Assembly (NCBI RefSeq): GCF_963678635.1
Contig: NC_087064.1
Location: 60,629,548 to 60,693,547 of the forward strand
DNA length: 64,000 nucleotides
Reading direction: 5' to 3'
Source: Symsagittifera roscoffensis
Taxonomy: Eukaryota > Xenacoelomorpha > Acoela > Convolutidae
Shown: one piece after another, positions 1 through 37,809 of the stretch
How positions within the stretch are numbered: the first letter of the stretch is position 1
Layout of the letters: each line of letters begins with the position of its first letter
The notes under the pieces: generated by a model
The model's database searches: none
Told to the model about the DNA's origin: nothing
What the model saw: only the letters and a program-made list of their open reading frames with translations
Program-made: the position numbers and the translations under genes

Positions 1-710
1 CCCGTTTTGCTATCAGCGCACAAGAATCGGTTGCCACCTTGTGGTATACTTGTTTGAATTTTTTGATGCCCGATTTAGCATCTGTAAACTCAACGCATGA
101 AGCGTCCTTGCAGGTAGGATAACAGCCATCGTTAATCGTTAATGGCGTTGGTTGTTACGTCTGAATCATATATTTTACTGAGAAGGACGCTGTGATTTAC
201 TGTGTCAAGGTAGCAGTGAGATTCAGTGCCACCATAGAATTCTAACACGGTTTTTCAAGATTCAGTCCTTCGGTTATGATTGAAACTTTGAAGTCACGGT
301 AGACCAAGTGATCCTAAAACCATATTGCCATATTAATTTCATGTTTAACTGCATTGCAATTTGAGTAAGAGACTCATTTTCATCAGTTTTGCTATTGTCA
401 GAATAGCATGTATGCCTGAAAAACTTGATAAGTTGAATGAAACAGTTGACTTCTATAGCAAACGGATTTTGAATAGCAAAGTGTTTGCCATCGTTTTTTG
501 TTTGTGTGTGTGTGGACGTGTGTGAGTATATATATATATTCACTTATACACACATATCGCCGTGTTTGAGTTTTTTAAAAGTATTGTTTTACAGGTTTAA
601 CGAAAATATTAACGTTTCACTTTTAAACTATATCATATATTGCAATGCGTAAGAAATGTTTTAGATTTTTCAGTTTGAGTTTAGTGTTTATTTCACAAAG
701 TTTGAAATTA

Positions 711-730
711 GCATCCCAAAAATGGGATGC
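711..730. repeat. Short perfect hairpin
   Basis: GCATCCCA and TGGGATGC form a perfect 8-bp stem around an AAAA loop. No adjacent gene explains it, and it may be chance or part of an old repeat. Confidence 0.4.
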
Positions 731-3700
731 TGTCAGGGTTTCTGAGGGGTCGCAAATTTTGCCTCAAATATAAAAACCCAAATCCTTAGTTTACGATATA
801 CGACGATTCGAAGTTTCAAAAACTTCACTATATCAAGAATTCCCAACCTTATAGTGAGGCGCTTTTAAGGTAATCTCAGGCGATGCAAACGTTTCCACCA
901 AATATGACTGATCAAATCCTTTCAGTTTTCGAGATATGACGTTTTTTATGTTTTTCCCAAATTTTCAAAGATTTGATGTTTGATCATTTTTGTTTAAACA
1001 TTGTCTCAGAGGAAATAATTCTCTTGTGCAAATTTTGATTTAAAAAGCGTTGTTGGATGCCCACGTCTATTGTTGTGGTTGCATTCATTTAGTTATTTAT
1101 ATTTTGTATATGAACAGTTTTCACGTTCATGAATCTGTTTGAAGATTCGGAGGTGTGTTACATGCTAGTTTATATGTAAATTGGGATGTTTCAAACCATC
1201 ATTTGTATCGAAAAATGTAGCTATATATTTTTTCAACATCGGCACCTTCTTTCAGTAAAAGAATGTCTGTCGAATTTTATTATTTTTTCTCAAATAGGGT
1301 TCGTTTGATAAGAATAAAATTCAGCCATGAAGTTTTTTTGTTCTTCAAAAATTTAATAAACTAAAAAATGCATATAGTTTTTTAGCAAGGGCACTAACTA
1401 CACTGGTTCTCCACAATCAGCTGAACAACTCATCTGTTGGCCTTTTCCGTTGTGGGTAAACTGAATAGAAGCCAGGTCATGTTATTTGTTCTATGGAACT
1501 CGGTAGTTTAACGAAGCTTAAAAACAGTAGCTTTTTTCGTTTTTTTTTCTAGTTCATTAAATCTTTTCCAAACGCCTATATGCTCAACGCTTTAACAATA
1601 AGTTTTCTGTTAAAACTTTTCAATTTGATTTAAAAAATTGGTGGTGGTGTCGTTATCTGTTTTTCAGTTTGTTTTTAATGCATCTAGTGTTCACTTTTGA
1701 CTGATTTTTTATCATACTTTTTGATCTGACCTGTAATGAAGAATATTGCAATTATTTTTGTCATCCGCGTTGGGACTAGAGACATTTGTTGCAAAAGAAC
1801 AACAAAATGGAAGATTAGATCTCCGGATTGTTTGTGTTGAATTATGAAAAAGCTCTTTGTGAACTCTTTTTTTGTCATTTCATTTAGTTGTTTGCAATTA
1901 AGAGATGGATACGTTTTAAGCAAAAAGTTCAATAAAAATACATGTTAAATTTGTACTTATCACAGCGTGAGGTGCCAAAATTTAATCTTCACTCAATGTT
2001 AGATTTAAAGCTATCGGGCTCAGGCCTGTCCTGTAGTCTTTCTGAAGTCAAATCAAATCTATTGGAAATTGTTAGATCTGTTTACCGTTAAGTGACTACC
2101 CGTTTACATTATTTCAAAGTTAGTCGCTGCCGGTCAAATACTTTGCCAAATCTGTGACTTTGTCGGGTGAAATTCAAATTTTCATGCTGTTACACGTCAT
2201 GGGAATATTTAGGTGGTCGAGACGCTTTTGGTAGACTTTTGAGGTTTTGGGCTATTTTCCATGTACATTGTGAAGTGGGGAATTGAAGTTGGTTAAACTC
2301 AGTTGTCGTCATGGAATAAATTTTTGTTTGGTACACTGTTTTCACCTACCGTATTTTATTCTGCTTCTTAATATCAGTTTCATTCATTCAGTCAAAGTGT
2401 TTCATTCGCTTTAGAAACACGAAAAGCGGTTTAATAAGCAAAGTGAACTACTTTCAGGGTTGTTGTGATAACATAATACCATTAAATAATGCCCTGATTG
2501 TCAGTTTACAGAATTTTTCTTCTACTCCTCGGTGGAGTGGAAATTTTTGAATACATAGGGCTGGAGTAGTGAGTGATTGAGTGATTATAATTAACTTAGA
2601 TTATTATTTAATGTTTTTAGCATAGAATTTAATAACAGGTTTTTCAGCGGTCGTTAAAGTTTAATCGATATTGAGTTTTTTTTACAAATTTAATTATCTT
2701 AACAAATTTTAAAAACTTGGTTTTATTGAAATTGTAGAAAAATAATTAAATCTGTAAAAGCTAATTTTCCTTTTATAACATTTTCATTTCAACGACGTTG
2801 TCAATTGCAAGCAATGCCCAGGAAAGATGGCATCCAACAAAAGCTAAATGTATAGTAAAATTTTTTTTTTCTGGTACTCTTTTTGGTATTTTATGGTATT
2901 TAACTAGTCCAGGAAGTGAGTGTAAACTAAGATAGCCGTGCTTAACACTCCACCATAAAAATTCTTGTACGGACTTCTCTTTTCGCACAGTAAAGGTTGT
3001 TCAACCTGTCATGTAGTCAAAAAGGAATTAAAGTCAGCGTCATTTTTCCTCATTATCGAGCAATATTACCATCCGTCAGTAGACTGACCAACGCTTAATA
3101 GGATGAGCAGAGAAGATTATTCTCTGAAGTGGGAGGCTGTCAAAGTTGGATAATAGAGGAAAATGTCCAATTATTCAATTTTAAAATTCTGTTGCACTTT
3201 TTTGTTCATATCCGTCCGTTTTACTGTTTTCGTTCTGAAAAATCTTGCGGAAAATTGTTTGATACTTTTTTTTAGTAAATCACAAATCTGTTTTTTTCAT
3301 GCAAAACCAGCGTTGTGTATTTATACCATTTTGTATTCACAACGATTAATGTTTTTGAGATAAAATAAAATCGTCCTTTTCTTCAGCATAATACCTATTC
3401 TTGTTCTTTTTCCATTCCTTCTGCACTCCTAAGTTCACTTTCATATATTTATTTCATAGGGGATTAAATTGGTAACCGTGCTACTGAAATGTTAAAGGGT
3501 AAAATGAAATGAATGCAAGCTTTGACTTGAATGCCTAAGGCCATGATCCTGTATTTCGCACCAAGTAATTCCGACTATGCGCTGTTTGCAATTGTGGTCC
3601 TCTTATAAACTTGGAAATTACTAACCCAGTAAGTCGAAATGAGCAGATGGCAGAAAATGGTTATCGTTTTTAGTGAAATTGATTTTGAAAGGACGAATTT

Positions 3701-4309
3701 CACGCTCAAGTTGATTGTATTCCGGATGTCACGCAACGTGATTAAATGAAGTCTTTTTTATACAGTGCGCTAACAAAGCGCTTTTTAGGCTTAAAACTGG
3801 CAAATGGCAAGTGAAAGTAAGTCTTCCCTGTTAGAGGTACCTTCCCGTTTTCCAAATTCCAAATGTTCTCTGGATTAATCGCTATCCAATAGCCGAATCA
3901 GCTAGACATTTACATGCTCTTCAGGGTATTGAATAGTTCGCTGAGGATTGAACACTGTGAATACAGTGGAACAATAAATTTTTTATACCAATTTCACTGC
4001 TGAGGATAAAGACAGAAGAGGTTAGGTTATGGTAACAGCAAGGTGTACTGGAGTTACACTGATATAGATGGAAAGCGACAACACTTTTTGAACGGAGTTG
4101 AAGTGGCTCAAGCATGAAAGAATAGACTATGTAAAAATAGATGATTTTCGTTAATATTTTCTAGCGGATAATTGCAATCGAAAATATATAAATGTGTCAA
4201 ATATTTTCATTTCATCCTAGTTTTTTTTCAAAATAATTAGTTGTTTTTCCATATTTAAGTTTATTAAGCTTAAAAAGAACAAAAAAATTTTACCTCACAG
4301 GTCTTGCTG

Positions 4310-4490
4310 GTTTTTTTTGAGTTTTTTTCAGGAGAAAGTCTTGAAATTTGTTCACGCTCAAATTTGGTTTTGCGCAGTTGACTTTTAATTTCTTTTCAAG
4401 TTCACTTCATTTCCTTTGTTAAATGAAGGCAAGCTCCACTATCGAACAGCAAAATTGTAAAGGTCACAAAAAACGAACGACTTCTAGTTT
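4310..4490 (+). repeat. Copy of hairpin repeat family R1, degenerate
   Basis: This segment aligns by eye with the repeats at about 7,900-8,300, 9,640-9,850, 13,950-14,170 and 36,290-36,500. Shared blocks include a TTCACGCTCAAATTTGG-like block, a GACTTTTRATTTCTTT block, then a block reading about AAGGCAAACTCCACTATCGA. In this copy the TCACG...CGTGA hairpin that follows in better copies is degraded. Confidence 0.55.
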
Positions 4491-4710
4491 CAATAATGAA
4501 CATATATTTTCTGAAGTCCCAGCAGAAAAAAACTTATCTGTTGATCCAGTTTTCTCACAATAAAGGTAACTTAACGAAGAATTCTATATATATTGTTTTA
4601 TATTGTTTTATTCGAAAGATGAAAAATGTTTTAAAATTTTCATTGAAATATATATTTTTTTGGTTTTCTTGTTCTTTTACCTTTTCCAATTACCTGTTGG
4701 CTATGTTTCC

Positions 4711-4727
4711 ACTTGCGAAAGCAAGTG
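4711..4727. repeat. Perfect ACTTGC/GCAAGT hairpin
   Basis: ACTTGC-GAAA-GCAAGT forms a compact stem-loop with a GAAA tetraloop; one more pair is gained if the preceding C (4,710) is counted against G 4,727. Relatives of this word (TTGCGAAGCAAGTGT and similar) recur at about 5,122, 10,600, 14,390, 27,165 and 34,643, at what appears to be one end of a dispersed repeat family. Confidence 0.5.
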
Positions 4728-4735
4728 TACTCACA

Positions 4736-4928
4736 CAGTAGCGGATTTAGGGGGGAGGGTTGGGATTCGACCCCCTTCCGACCCAAAGGGAGATATTTTG
4801 AGATATCCATTTTTGGCTGACTGACCTTAAAATTTTTCTAAAGGCGCCTTGGGCGCGCATTTTTACGATTTTTAAGGGGAGAGCGCGCGCCGAAGTTTCC
4901 CAAAAAGTGATTCCTGGATCCGCGCCTG
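4736..4928. mobile_element. hAT-like miniature inverted-repeat element, 193 bp
   Basis: The element starts CAGTAGCGGAT and ends ATCCGCGCCTG, which are imperfect inverted repeats of each other (CAGnnGCGGAT type). It is flanked by a perfect 8-bp direct repeat TACTCACA at 4,728-4,735 and 4,929-4,936, the target-duplication size of hAT-superfamily transposons. There is no coding capacity, so it is non-autonomous. Related copies lie at 13,173-13,555 and 19,204-19,589. Superfamily assignment rests on duplication length only. Confidence 0.75.
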
Positions 4929-5319
4929 TACTCACACTTTCAATCTGCTGCAATTGTTTGTTAAATCGATGCTCGACTTTTTCCTGTAACCAGATAGTAA
5001 TAAAAAATCACTTACTGGTTCAGGTTCAGTCTTATTTTATGCGCTAGTAGAGTGCCACATCGCCACATTTCTTATTTTTTATAGATATTATTATATGATC
5101 GTTTTTATGGTTGGTTTGTTACACGAGCGAAGCGAAGTGTATTTTTACGAACATACTTTTTTCGAACCTAAGTCGCAAATAAAAGTGCTCATTAGTGGCA
5201 CTTTTGGTATATTTCAATTACATCATATTTCAGCGTAATAAAGCATAGGTAATTTGATAGCATATACTGCTGGTTTACTTTGGCTAGTGTTAGGTTCTGT
5301 TTGAAAACAACAGGTGTTA

Positions 5320-6370
5320 TGAAATTGTATGGGATTTGTTAATTTTTTTTGCGACCCTTTCGAAAATTTTTGAACTTTTCGCAAAATTTTCATTTTTTCT
5401 CAAAAAGTACTTAACCAATTTTCAAAACAATGGTGACAGTGGAAAAAGTGGCTGCTATTCTATGTGCATGCAAATTTTGCTAGTCTCTTTTCAGTTTACA
5501 CCATGTTCCACGTTCTACGGCACGGCTTTCGAAAGTTTCAGTAGGGGATTTTTGACTTATTTGGTTTTGAATTTGTTTATTTTCTCAAATAATAAATGAT
5601 TAAATCTGACATGAACGTTTAAACTAAAGAAACAATCATTGGGATCTCTCCTTCTCAAGCGGCTAACCCCTAAATTTGAAAGAAAAAAGTTATGGCCTCA
5701 AACAAGCCCATTTTTGACATTTTGGTAATATTTTAAATTTTTTTGACTTTTCTCAAAAACTACCCTGCCAAATCAGAATAAGAGTACCACCGGAAAAAAC
5801 GTGGTATGCTAATCTTCCCTTCGCAAGTGGCTATGGTTGCGTTTGAAAAAATATGGCCTTAGAAAATGTACAATTTTTGAAACTTTGCCCGTTTTTTAGA
5901 AACTTCTTTTTTCTTCAAAAATTAACCTGCTGATTCTGAGGTTGATAATTCGTTCAAACTAACATTGTGCTTAAACTTTTTCTGTGTAATCTGTTTTGCC
6001 TTATTTTTTGTGGAAAAGCGGATATGGACATCGGAAAAATCCATTTTTTGAAGTTTTTACCGTTTTTCTTAAAGAAATTTCATGACTGTTCTCGAAAGCT
6101 ACTAGCTAAAGCCGATATTAAGGATTCAATCTAAAAATCAGGGTGTGGAAATCTTCCCTGCATACGAGATTATTCCCATGCTTTAGTAGAGAAAATTTTG
6201 TTTCGATTTTTGATCGTTTTTTGGAATCTTTTTTAATTTTTTTTTCGAAAACTAACCAGCCAAATCTGAGATAATGAATTTAGTTAAAAGATCAATTAGT
6301 AGTTTTTTCTTTAAATATGCAGCTAATCCACTACTTAAGCCGAAAAATCACTAGGGTTTTGCGTTAAGTT
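5320..6370. repeat. Diverged tandem repeat of about 160 bp (copy 1 of 3 blocks)
   Basis: The core CTCGAAAACTACCCTGCCAA (variable) recurs near 5,753, 5,913, 6,093 and 6,245, roughly every 150-180 bp. Between cores lie similar phrases such as GGAAATCTTCCCTGCAT and AAAGTTATGGCC. The same structure occurs at about 15,000-15,900 and 35,040-35,790. This is an old, heavily mutated satellite-like array carried inside a dispersed repeat. Confidence 0.55.
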
Positions 6371-6420
6371 CATTTTTGTGTGAATCTAGCATAAGCTGGG
6401 CAACTAGTTTTTCTTCCAAG

Positions 6421-6495
6421 CGTCCGTGGCGCGATTGCGAGGAAGTGGAAATCCCAATCAACCGGTAGGAGATCCAAATCCGGAACATTGAAATA
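6421..6495 (+). repeat. Degenerate tRNA-like segment
   Basis: A TCCGTGGCGCGATTGCG start and a GGAGATCCAAATCCGG block at box-B distance resemble the A and B boxes of a tRNA-derived SINE head. The better copies are at 20,473, 20,672, 21,184 and 27,583. It is too degenerate to be a tRNA gene. The hairpin tail typical of the family follows at 6,733-6,749. Confidence 0.35.
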
Positions 6496-6732
6496 GTTAG
6501 TTTTTTTGGTCCAGTTTTTCCTGCATCGCATTGGCAATTTGATAGAAACTGCAGCTGCTTTATTGGTGGCTAGTGTTAGTAAAATTACAAGCGGTCATGA
6601 AGCAGATGTGAGAACGTGTTACTCCCAAGCCTTGCAAAAAAGTTTCTCAAGTTGTCTTCTTAACATTTTCCTGATTTCACTTTGTTTTGCCTGTTTATAG
6701 ATCTTTTTTGCACTTTTCTCGCTTGTGTTTGC

Positions 6733-6749
6733 GAAGCGCAGCTTCGCCT
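6733..6749. repeat. Tail hairpin GCGAAGC-GCA-GCTTCGC
   Basis: This is a perfect 7-bp stem with a 3-nt loop, preceded by TGTTT and followed by CT. Variants of the same hairpin occur near 7,684, 16,215, 20,825, 21,322, 27,735, 28,851 and 36,108, so it marks one end of a dispersed non-coding repeat family. Confidence 0.6.
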
Positions 6750-7791
6750 CCTTGTTAATACAAAGAGTAGTAATTTCGTTTCAAGAGGGTGATATATTGC
6801 AGTGGACTTTGTTTCAGCCTTAAAGTTTAGACTTTCTATCTAACCGGGCTAGCTTCTGGCAATTAGCAAGCGTTATCAAATCGACATATTGTCTTTTTTA
6901 GATAAACAACTTGGATAGCAATATCGCTAAAATATTTAAACTCAAATTCTATGCCAAATGCGTTTTGCGTTGGTTTGACATTATTATCTGATTCCTGTAG
7001 CATGGCCAAGTTAATACCCTCCCACTAGCTTAAAAAACGAAATAGCAAAAAAAGGCTTAGTCGGAACATTCTGCGCGTCTTGCACAGCAACTGGTTATTT
7101 TTGTTTTTGTTTGGATAAAGCGATTATTTAAAAAATTGATAATTTTGGACGAATAAATAAATTTGAAATATTTAGTTTTACTTGCACTGTAAGCGGCTAC
7201 ATTGTTTTTATTCAAGCGCGGCTGCAACAATAGCTTACGGTCGGATCACGTTGTTCAACTAAATTTACTTTTTTAGAGCAAAATTAATCAAAATAGTAGT
7301 GTTTGACGGAAATTTTCATTAACTTTTGAAGATATCAACCCCCTGAGCTCCTAACGTGTTGGAGGTTTGAATATTGTAGACTGAAAGTTTTTTAAAAAAA
7401 TTCGGAGGTACGGCTTTCCCAACTCGCTGGACTAAATTATATTTAAATTAATGCACTTGTCTATGATGCTCGTAGAAATATTTGTTAGTTTTTGAAAAAG
7501 TCAAGTATTTGAGAGCTGCGAACAAATCCACTATTTTACGCGCTCAAGTAATCTTTCCTAACTTAATTGAGGCGAGCTAATTGGTCCTTACTTAGCTCAG
7601 TTTACATTTTAAATCTCCAATTTGTTTGAAATTGATTTTGTTTCAAAGATTGAGCTACTCTATGCTGGTTTTGCGCTTCTGTTTGCGAAGTGCAGCTTGT
7701 ATAGGTGTCGATGATTGACAAAGTTGAAAAAATTTAAATAGCTGTTCAATACGGTAATTGTTGCGTGAATTACACGCGGGAAATTTTGAAA

Positions 7792-8868
7792 GTTTTTCTG
7801 GCAGTTTTTAAACTGTTTCTGTGTACGTGCATATTTTGACTAAAATAACTGAGTTGAATAGGTTTTCAGTGCTTGCAGCATAATTGAAAAGCTAAGTGAG
7901 TGATTAATGAAAAAAGTGCGTCGTCAGTTTTTTTTATCGTTTTCTAGAACAAAGAGTCTTCATTTTTCTAATACACACATTTACTGTTCACTTTTCTCAT
8001 TTTTAGGCTATCTACTACCGTTTTGTCGGGATATAAAATTGCTTATTATTAGAACTTTGTTAAGAGTTGATGAAAATAGTTCAGACTCTTATATAGGTCG
8101 CGATGATTTTTTTCTTTCGTTTTCAGGTTCTTAAAATCCAATTTATTCTTTCGCGGTTTGACTTTTGATTTCCTTTCATGTTCAGTTAAAAGGAAGGCAA
8201 ACTCCACTATCGAACAGTAAAAGTGTAAAGGTCACGAAAACGTGATCGACTTCTAGTTTCAAAATTGGAATTTAAATTTCAGATTTCCGTCGAAGTATAA
8301 ATTTTTTTTAATGATCCAGTTTTCTCAACGTTTTTCTGGCAGTTTTTAAACGGTTTCTGTGTACGTGCATATTTTGACTAAAATAACTGTGTTGAATAGG
8401 TTTTCAGTGCTTGCAGCATAATTGAAAAGCTAAGTGAGTGATTAATGAAAAAAGTGCGTCGTCAGTTTTTTTTAATCGTTTTCTAGAACAAAGAGTCTTC
8501 ATTTTTCTAATACACACATTTACTGTTCACTTTTCTCATTTTTAGGCTATCTACTACCATTTTGTCGGGATATAAAATTGCTTATTATTAGAACTTTGTT
8601 AAGAGTTGATGAAAATAGTTCAGACTCTTATATAGGTCGCGATGATTTTTTTCTTTCGTTTTCAGGTTCTTAAAATCCAATTTATTCTTTCGCGGTTTGA
8701 CTTTTGATTTCCTTTTATGTTCAGTTAAAAGGAAGGCAAACTCCACTATCGAACAGTAAAAGTGTAAAGGTCACGAAAACGTGATCGACTTCTAGTTTCA
8801 AAATTGGAATTTAAATTTCAGATTTCCGTCGAAGTATAAATTTTTTTTAATGATCCAGTTTTCTCAAC
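7792..8868 (+). repeat. Recent 538-bp tandem duplication
   Basis: The segment starting GTTTTTCTGGCAGTTTTTAA at 7,792 recurs at 8,330 with only scattered substitutions and one extra T. Copy 1 is 7,792-8,329 and copy 2 is 8,330-8,868. Each copy contains an R1 hairpin block (TCACGAAAACGTGA). The near identity contrasts with the divergence of neighbouring repeats, so the duplication is young. Confidence 0.85.
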
Positions 8869-9629
8869 GTATGTTTGTTTTATCAAAATTTAACTCAAAA
8901 ATCAAAGAGTGTATTTTTTTTAATTCGATGTTTTTTTTCGCCCATTTTGTGATCTTTTTAAATTAAGATCAACTCTCGAGGGGAGGGGTGTTTGTCGCTA
9001 TACAAGAAAAATCAGTTTTTTTTGGTTGCGTCGATAAGAAATGAATATTAAATGATTTCAGACACTTATACACGCAAGAAATTTCTAATTGTGCAGATCC
9101 AATAACAAAACTGATCTGTGTGAACTCAGTCCACCTCAACTAAAATTAATCGCTCTCCTAAATTAAACTTAAAATGCAGCGTAAAAATAGCGTGACTTAG
9201 TTTTTAAGTAGCTTAAAATGTTCAAGATTACCAAAAAACAACAAAAGTTGCCTGCTAATTGCGTTTCGATACGTTAATTGCGTGCTAATTGCGTTTGATT
9301 TTTGGTCAATTTTATCTAATAAGATTCGATCACAATTTTCGTGAAATTTAATCAGCTGTAATATGCTATTTTTTTATTTGAGCAAACAACTAATATAGTT
9401 TCAGTTCACTATTTTTTAAACCTGATTAGCCTTAATTAGTTTTCAAACATAAGCTTTTTTGCTGCATAGCACTATAGGGTTTTAGCAATTGCAATTTAAT
9501 AGTATGTGTTTTCATTCGTTTTTTTTGGCGACTAGTGTTTGAAGAGCAATGCTCTACGGTGCAATTGTGCTAAGAGACGGGTCTTTAGACGCTGGTTTCT
9601 TTAACGCTGGGTCTTTCTTGATTTCGTAT

Positions 9630-9930
9630 TTTAAGAGTCGATGAACGTAGTTCAGACTCTTATATAGGTGCTGATGATTTTTTTCCTGCAAAAGTTTAAA
9701 TATTTGTACAGGTTTAAATTTTACTTTTTCGCGGATTGACTCATGATTTTTTTTAAAGTTCAGTTCATTTACTTTGTTTGAAAAAGCAAACTCCATTATC
9801 GAACAGCAAAAGTGTATAGGTCACGAAAAACGTGATCGGCTTCTAGTTTTGAAATTTGAATATAACTTTCAGATTTCTCATTGAAATCAAACTTTTCCTT
9901 ATTTATCCAGTTTTCCCGAATTGGGTTAAC
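9630..9930 (+). repeat. R1 hairpin repeat copy
   Basis: This copy contains AAGAGTCGATGAACGTAGTT, TTATATAGGT, the CAAACTCCATTATCGAAC block and the hairpin TCACGAAAAACGTGA (5-bp stem, AAAAA loop) followed by TCGGCTTCTAGTTT. The same order of blocks is found in the other R1 copies. Confidence 0.65.
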
Positions 9931-11870
9931 TCTATCACAAAAACGCCAGTCATAAATTGTTCCAGAAATTCAAAAATAGCTTGACTTTTAGTTTTTAAGT
10001 AGCTTAAAAGACTAGCAGAAGAACCAAAAATTGCCTGCTAATTGCGTTTTGATACTTTGATCAATTTTATCTCAGAAATTTGGATCAAACTTTTCATGAA
10101 ATTTAATCAGCTGTAAAATGATATTTATAAGGGCTTCTATTTTTCTTGGAAATTTTAAAGTTGAGATTTTTTTTTCAAAAAGTAGTTCATTATTTTTTTG
10201 ATTTTGTTTTCGTTGACTCTTTTCCAACTGCCTGTTTTAAAACCTCCGTTTGTCATTTTTGCTTGTGTTTGCCGAAGTACAGATTGTCTGTGGAAAAAAA
10301 AACAAAATTGAAAAAAAAAAACTTCTTTAAAGTTTGAGTTATCTAGAGTTGATTTTTTGTTTATGAAGGCTATGCTTAGCTCTAGTGGCGCTCAAATAAA
10401 ACAACCCATATGAGTTTAACCTGTTCAATTCAATTGAAAATTGCTTAAAAATCGAGAAAAATGCGTAACGTTTAGTTTTTAGATATATAAGTATTGAAGA
10501 CTACTTTAGGACAAAAAATTATTGATTCCATTTCTGTAAATTGGACTTAGTTTATCAAAAGTTCTTAGAATTTAATCAATTTTGATATTTGTTATTACAT
10601 TGCGAGAGCAAGTGTCTTGTAATCGGTAACTATACTTTTTTCCTGTAAACAAATTTTCTTACGCATTTTCAATCTGCTTTTTTGTTAAAGCTGAACAATT
10701 TCCAGGTTCCTTCCCTCGTGGCCTTAAGGTAGCGCCGTCGCAATTGCACCCTAGGGCATGGAGTTTGTTTCCCGTCCGGATTTTTTCAGTATGCTGTATG
10801 CAATTAAAAATTGCTTTCCGATAAAAATTAACTTGTTCGACCTTCGTTAGTCTACTAAGTTTTGTCGGCTTAGTTCACGGATTTTTCTTGTGCTGTAAAC
10901 ATTTTTCATTGTAGTTGCAGGAGGGACTTAAAACTTGAAATGTTTTTTTTCGGCTCAACTTGTATCTGCTCAAAGAGTATCGGCTTTTTTCATCTTCGTA
11001 ACTTTTGTTCCGTTCCTAATTTAAAACTTAAATATCTAGCATGTTTCCCTAGAACGAACTTCTATCGAAACTTGCGAAATTATAAATTTTGATAGACCTA
11101 TTTTTTCAACTTTTTCTTCGACCATGTTTTCTGATGTTTGTTGTATCGCTAGTGATGTTAGTCATACAACTGAAAAAGTATGTGATTTTTTTGAATGCCC
11201 TGAGATATATGATTTTTTGACTGCTAGTTTGAGTCCTTATTTCGAGTATACAACAACTTGAGAAAGAACAATAGTATGAATTCAATTCAAATTCATTTTC
11301 TCGAAGAAAGGCAACTCTCCATAACAAAAAGGCAAATTGAGTAAAAACCTGAATTACTTCTGGTTTCAAACTTTTCAATTTTCGAATTTCTAGCAGAATA
11401 AAAAATTATATTTCGACCCAGGTGGAACGAATTAATTTTTTTACCAGAGAGTGACCTTCATACAAGCTTCTTTAAATTTTATGAGTTTAAAGATGAAACA
11501 ATTTCTTCTTCGAATCTCGAAGTTTTTTCGAAAGAAATTTTTTTTTTCGGATAGACCATGAGTTCATTGAACTTTTCCAACTGTATGTTGGGTATTTTTC
11601 AAACATCAGCTCTACTTCGGTTGCAAAAGGCTGACCGCACAATCAATCAATTGAACGAATATAAATCTAGACTTGAACCAAGCTCAAACTCAGTTTGATG
11701 TTTGATTTAGAGGGATTAAACTCGTATTAATCAAATGGCTTAAGATATAAAAAGGCGGAGCTCATTGCATCAATGCACACGAGTTTAAATTTTTAAAACG
11801 TGTGCTTTCCATGTTTAAGGAATGTCATATTTAGTTTCCAGGTATTGAAGTATGTTTGCGTTTATTTTAG

Positions 11871-37809
<25,939 letters not shown>

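Larger units (their letters stand above)
1..11870. other. Upstream region or first intron, repeat-rich, no supported exon
   Basis: This is AT-rich sequence with long T and A runs. I looked for a MARK glycine-loop exon (a GKGNFAKV-like motif) and did not see one, so the 5' exons are either outside the window or too diverged to find by eye. Small open frames here (up to 90 codons) have the composition of random AT-rich DNA. What can be supported is repeats: a miniature hAT-like element at 4,736-4,928, an old satellite-like block at about 5,320-6,370, a 538-bp tandem duplication at 7,792-8,868, and further copies of the hairpin repeat families. All are listed separately. The rest holds nothing I recognise. 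Confidence 0.5.
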
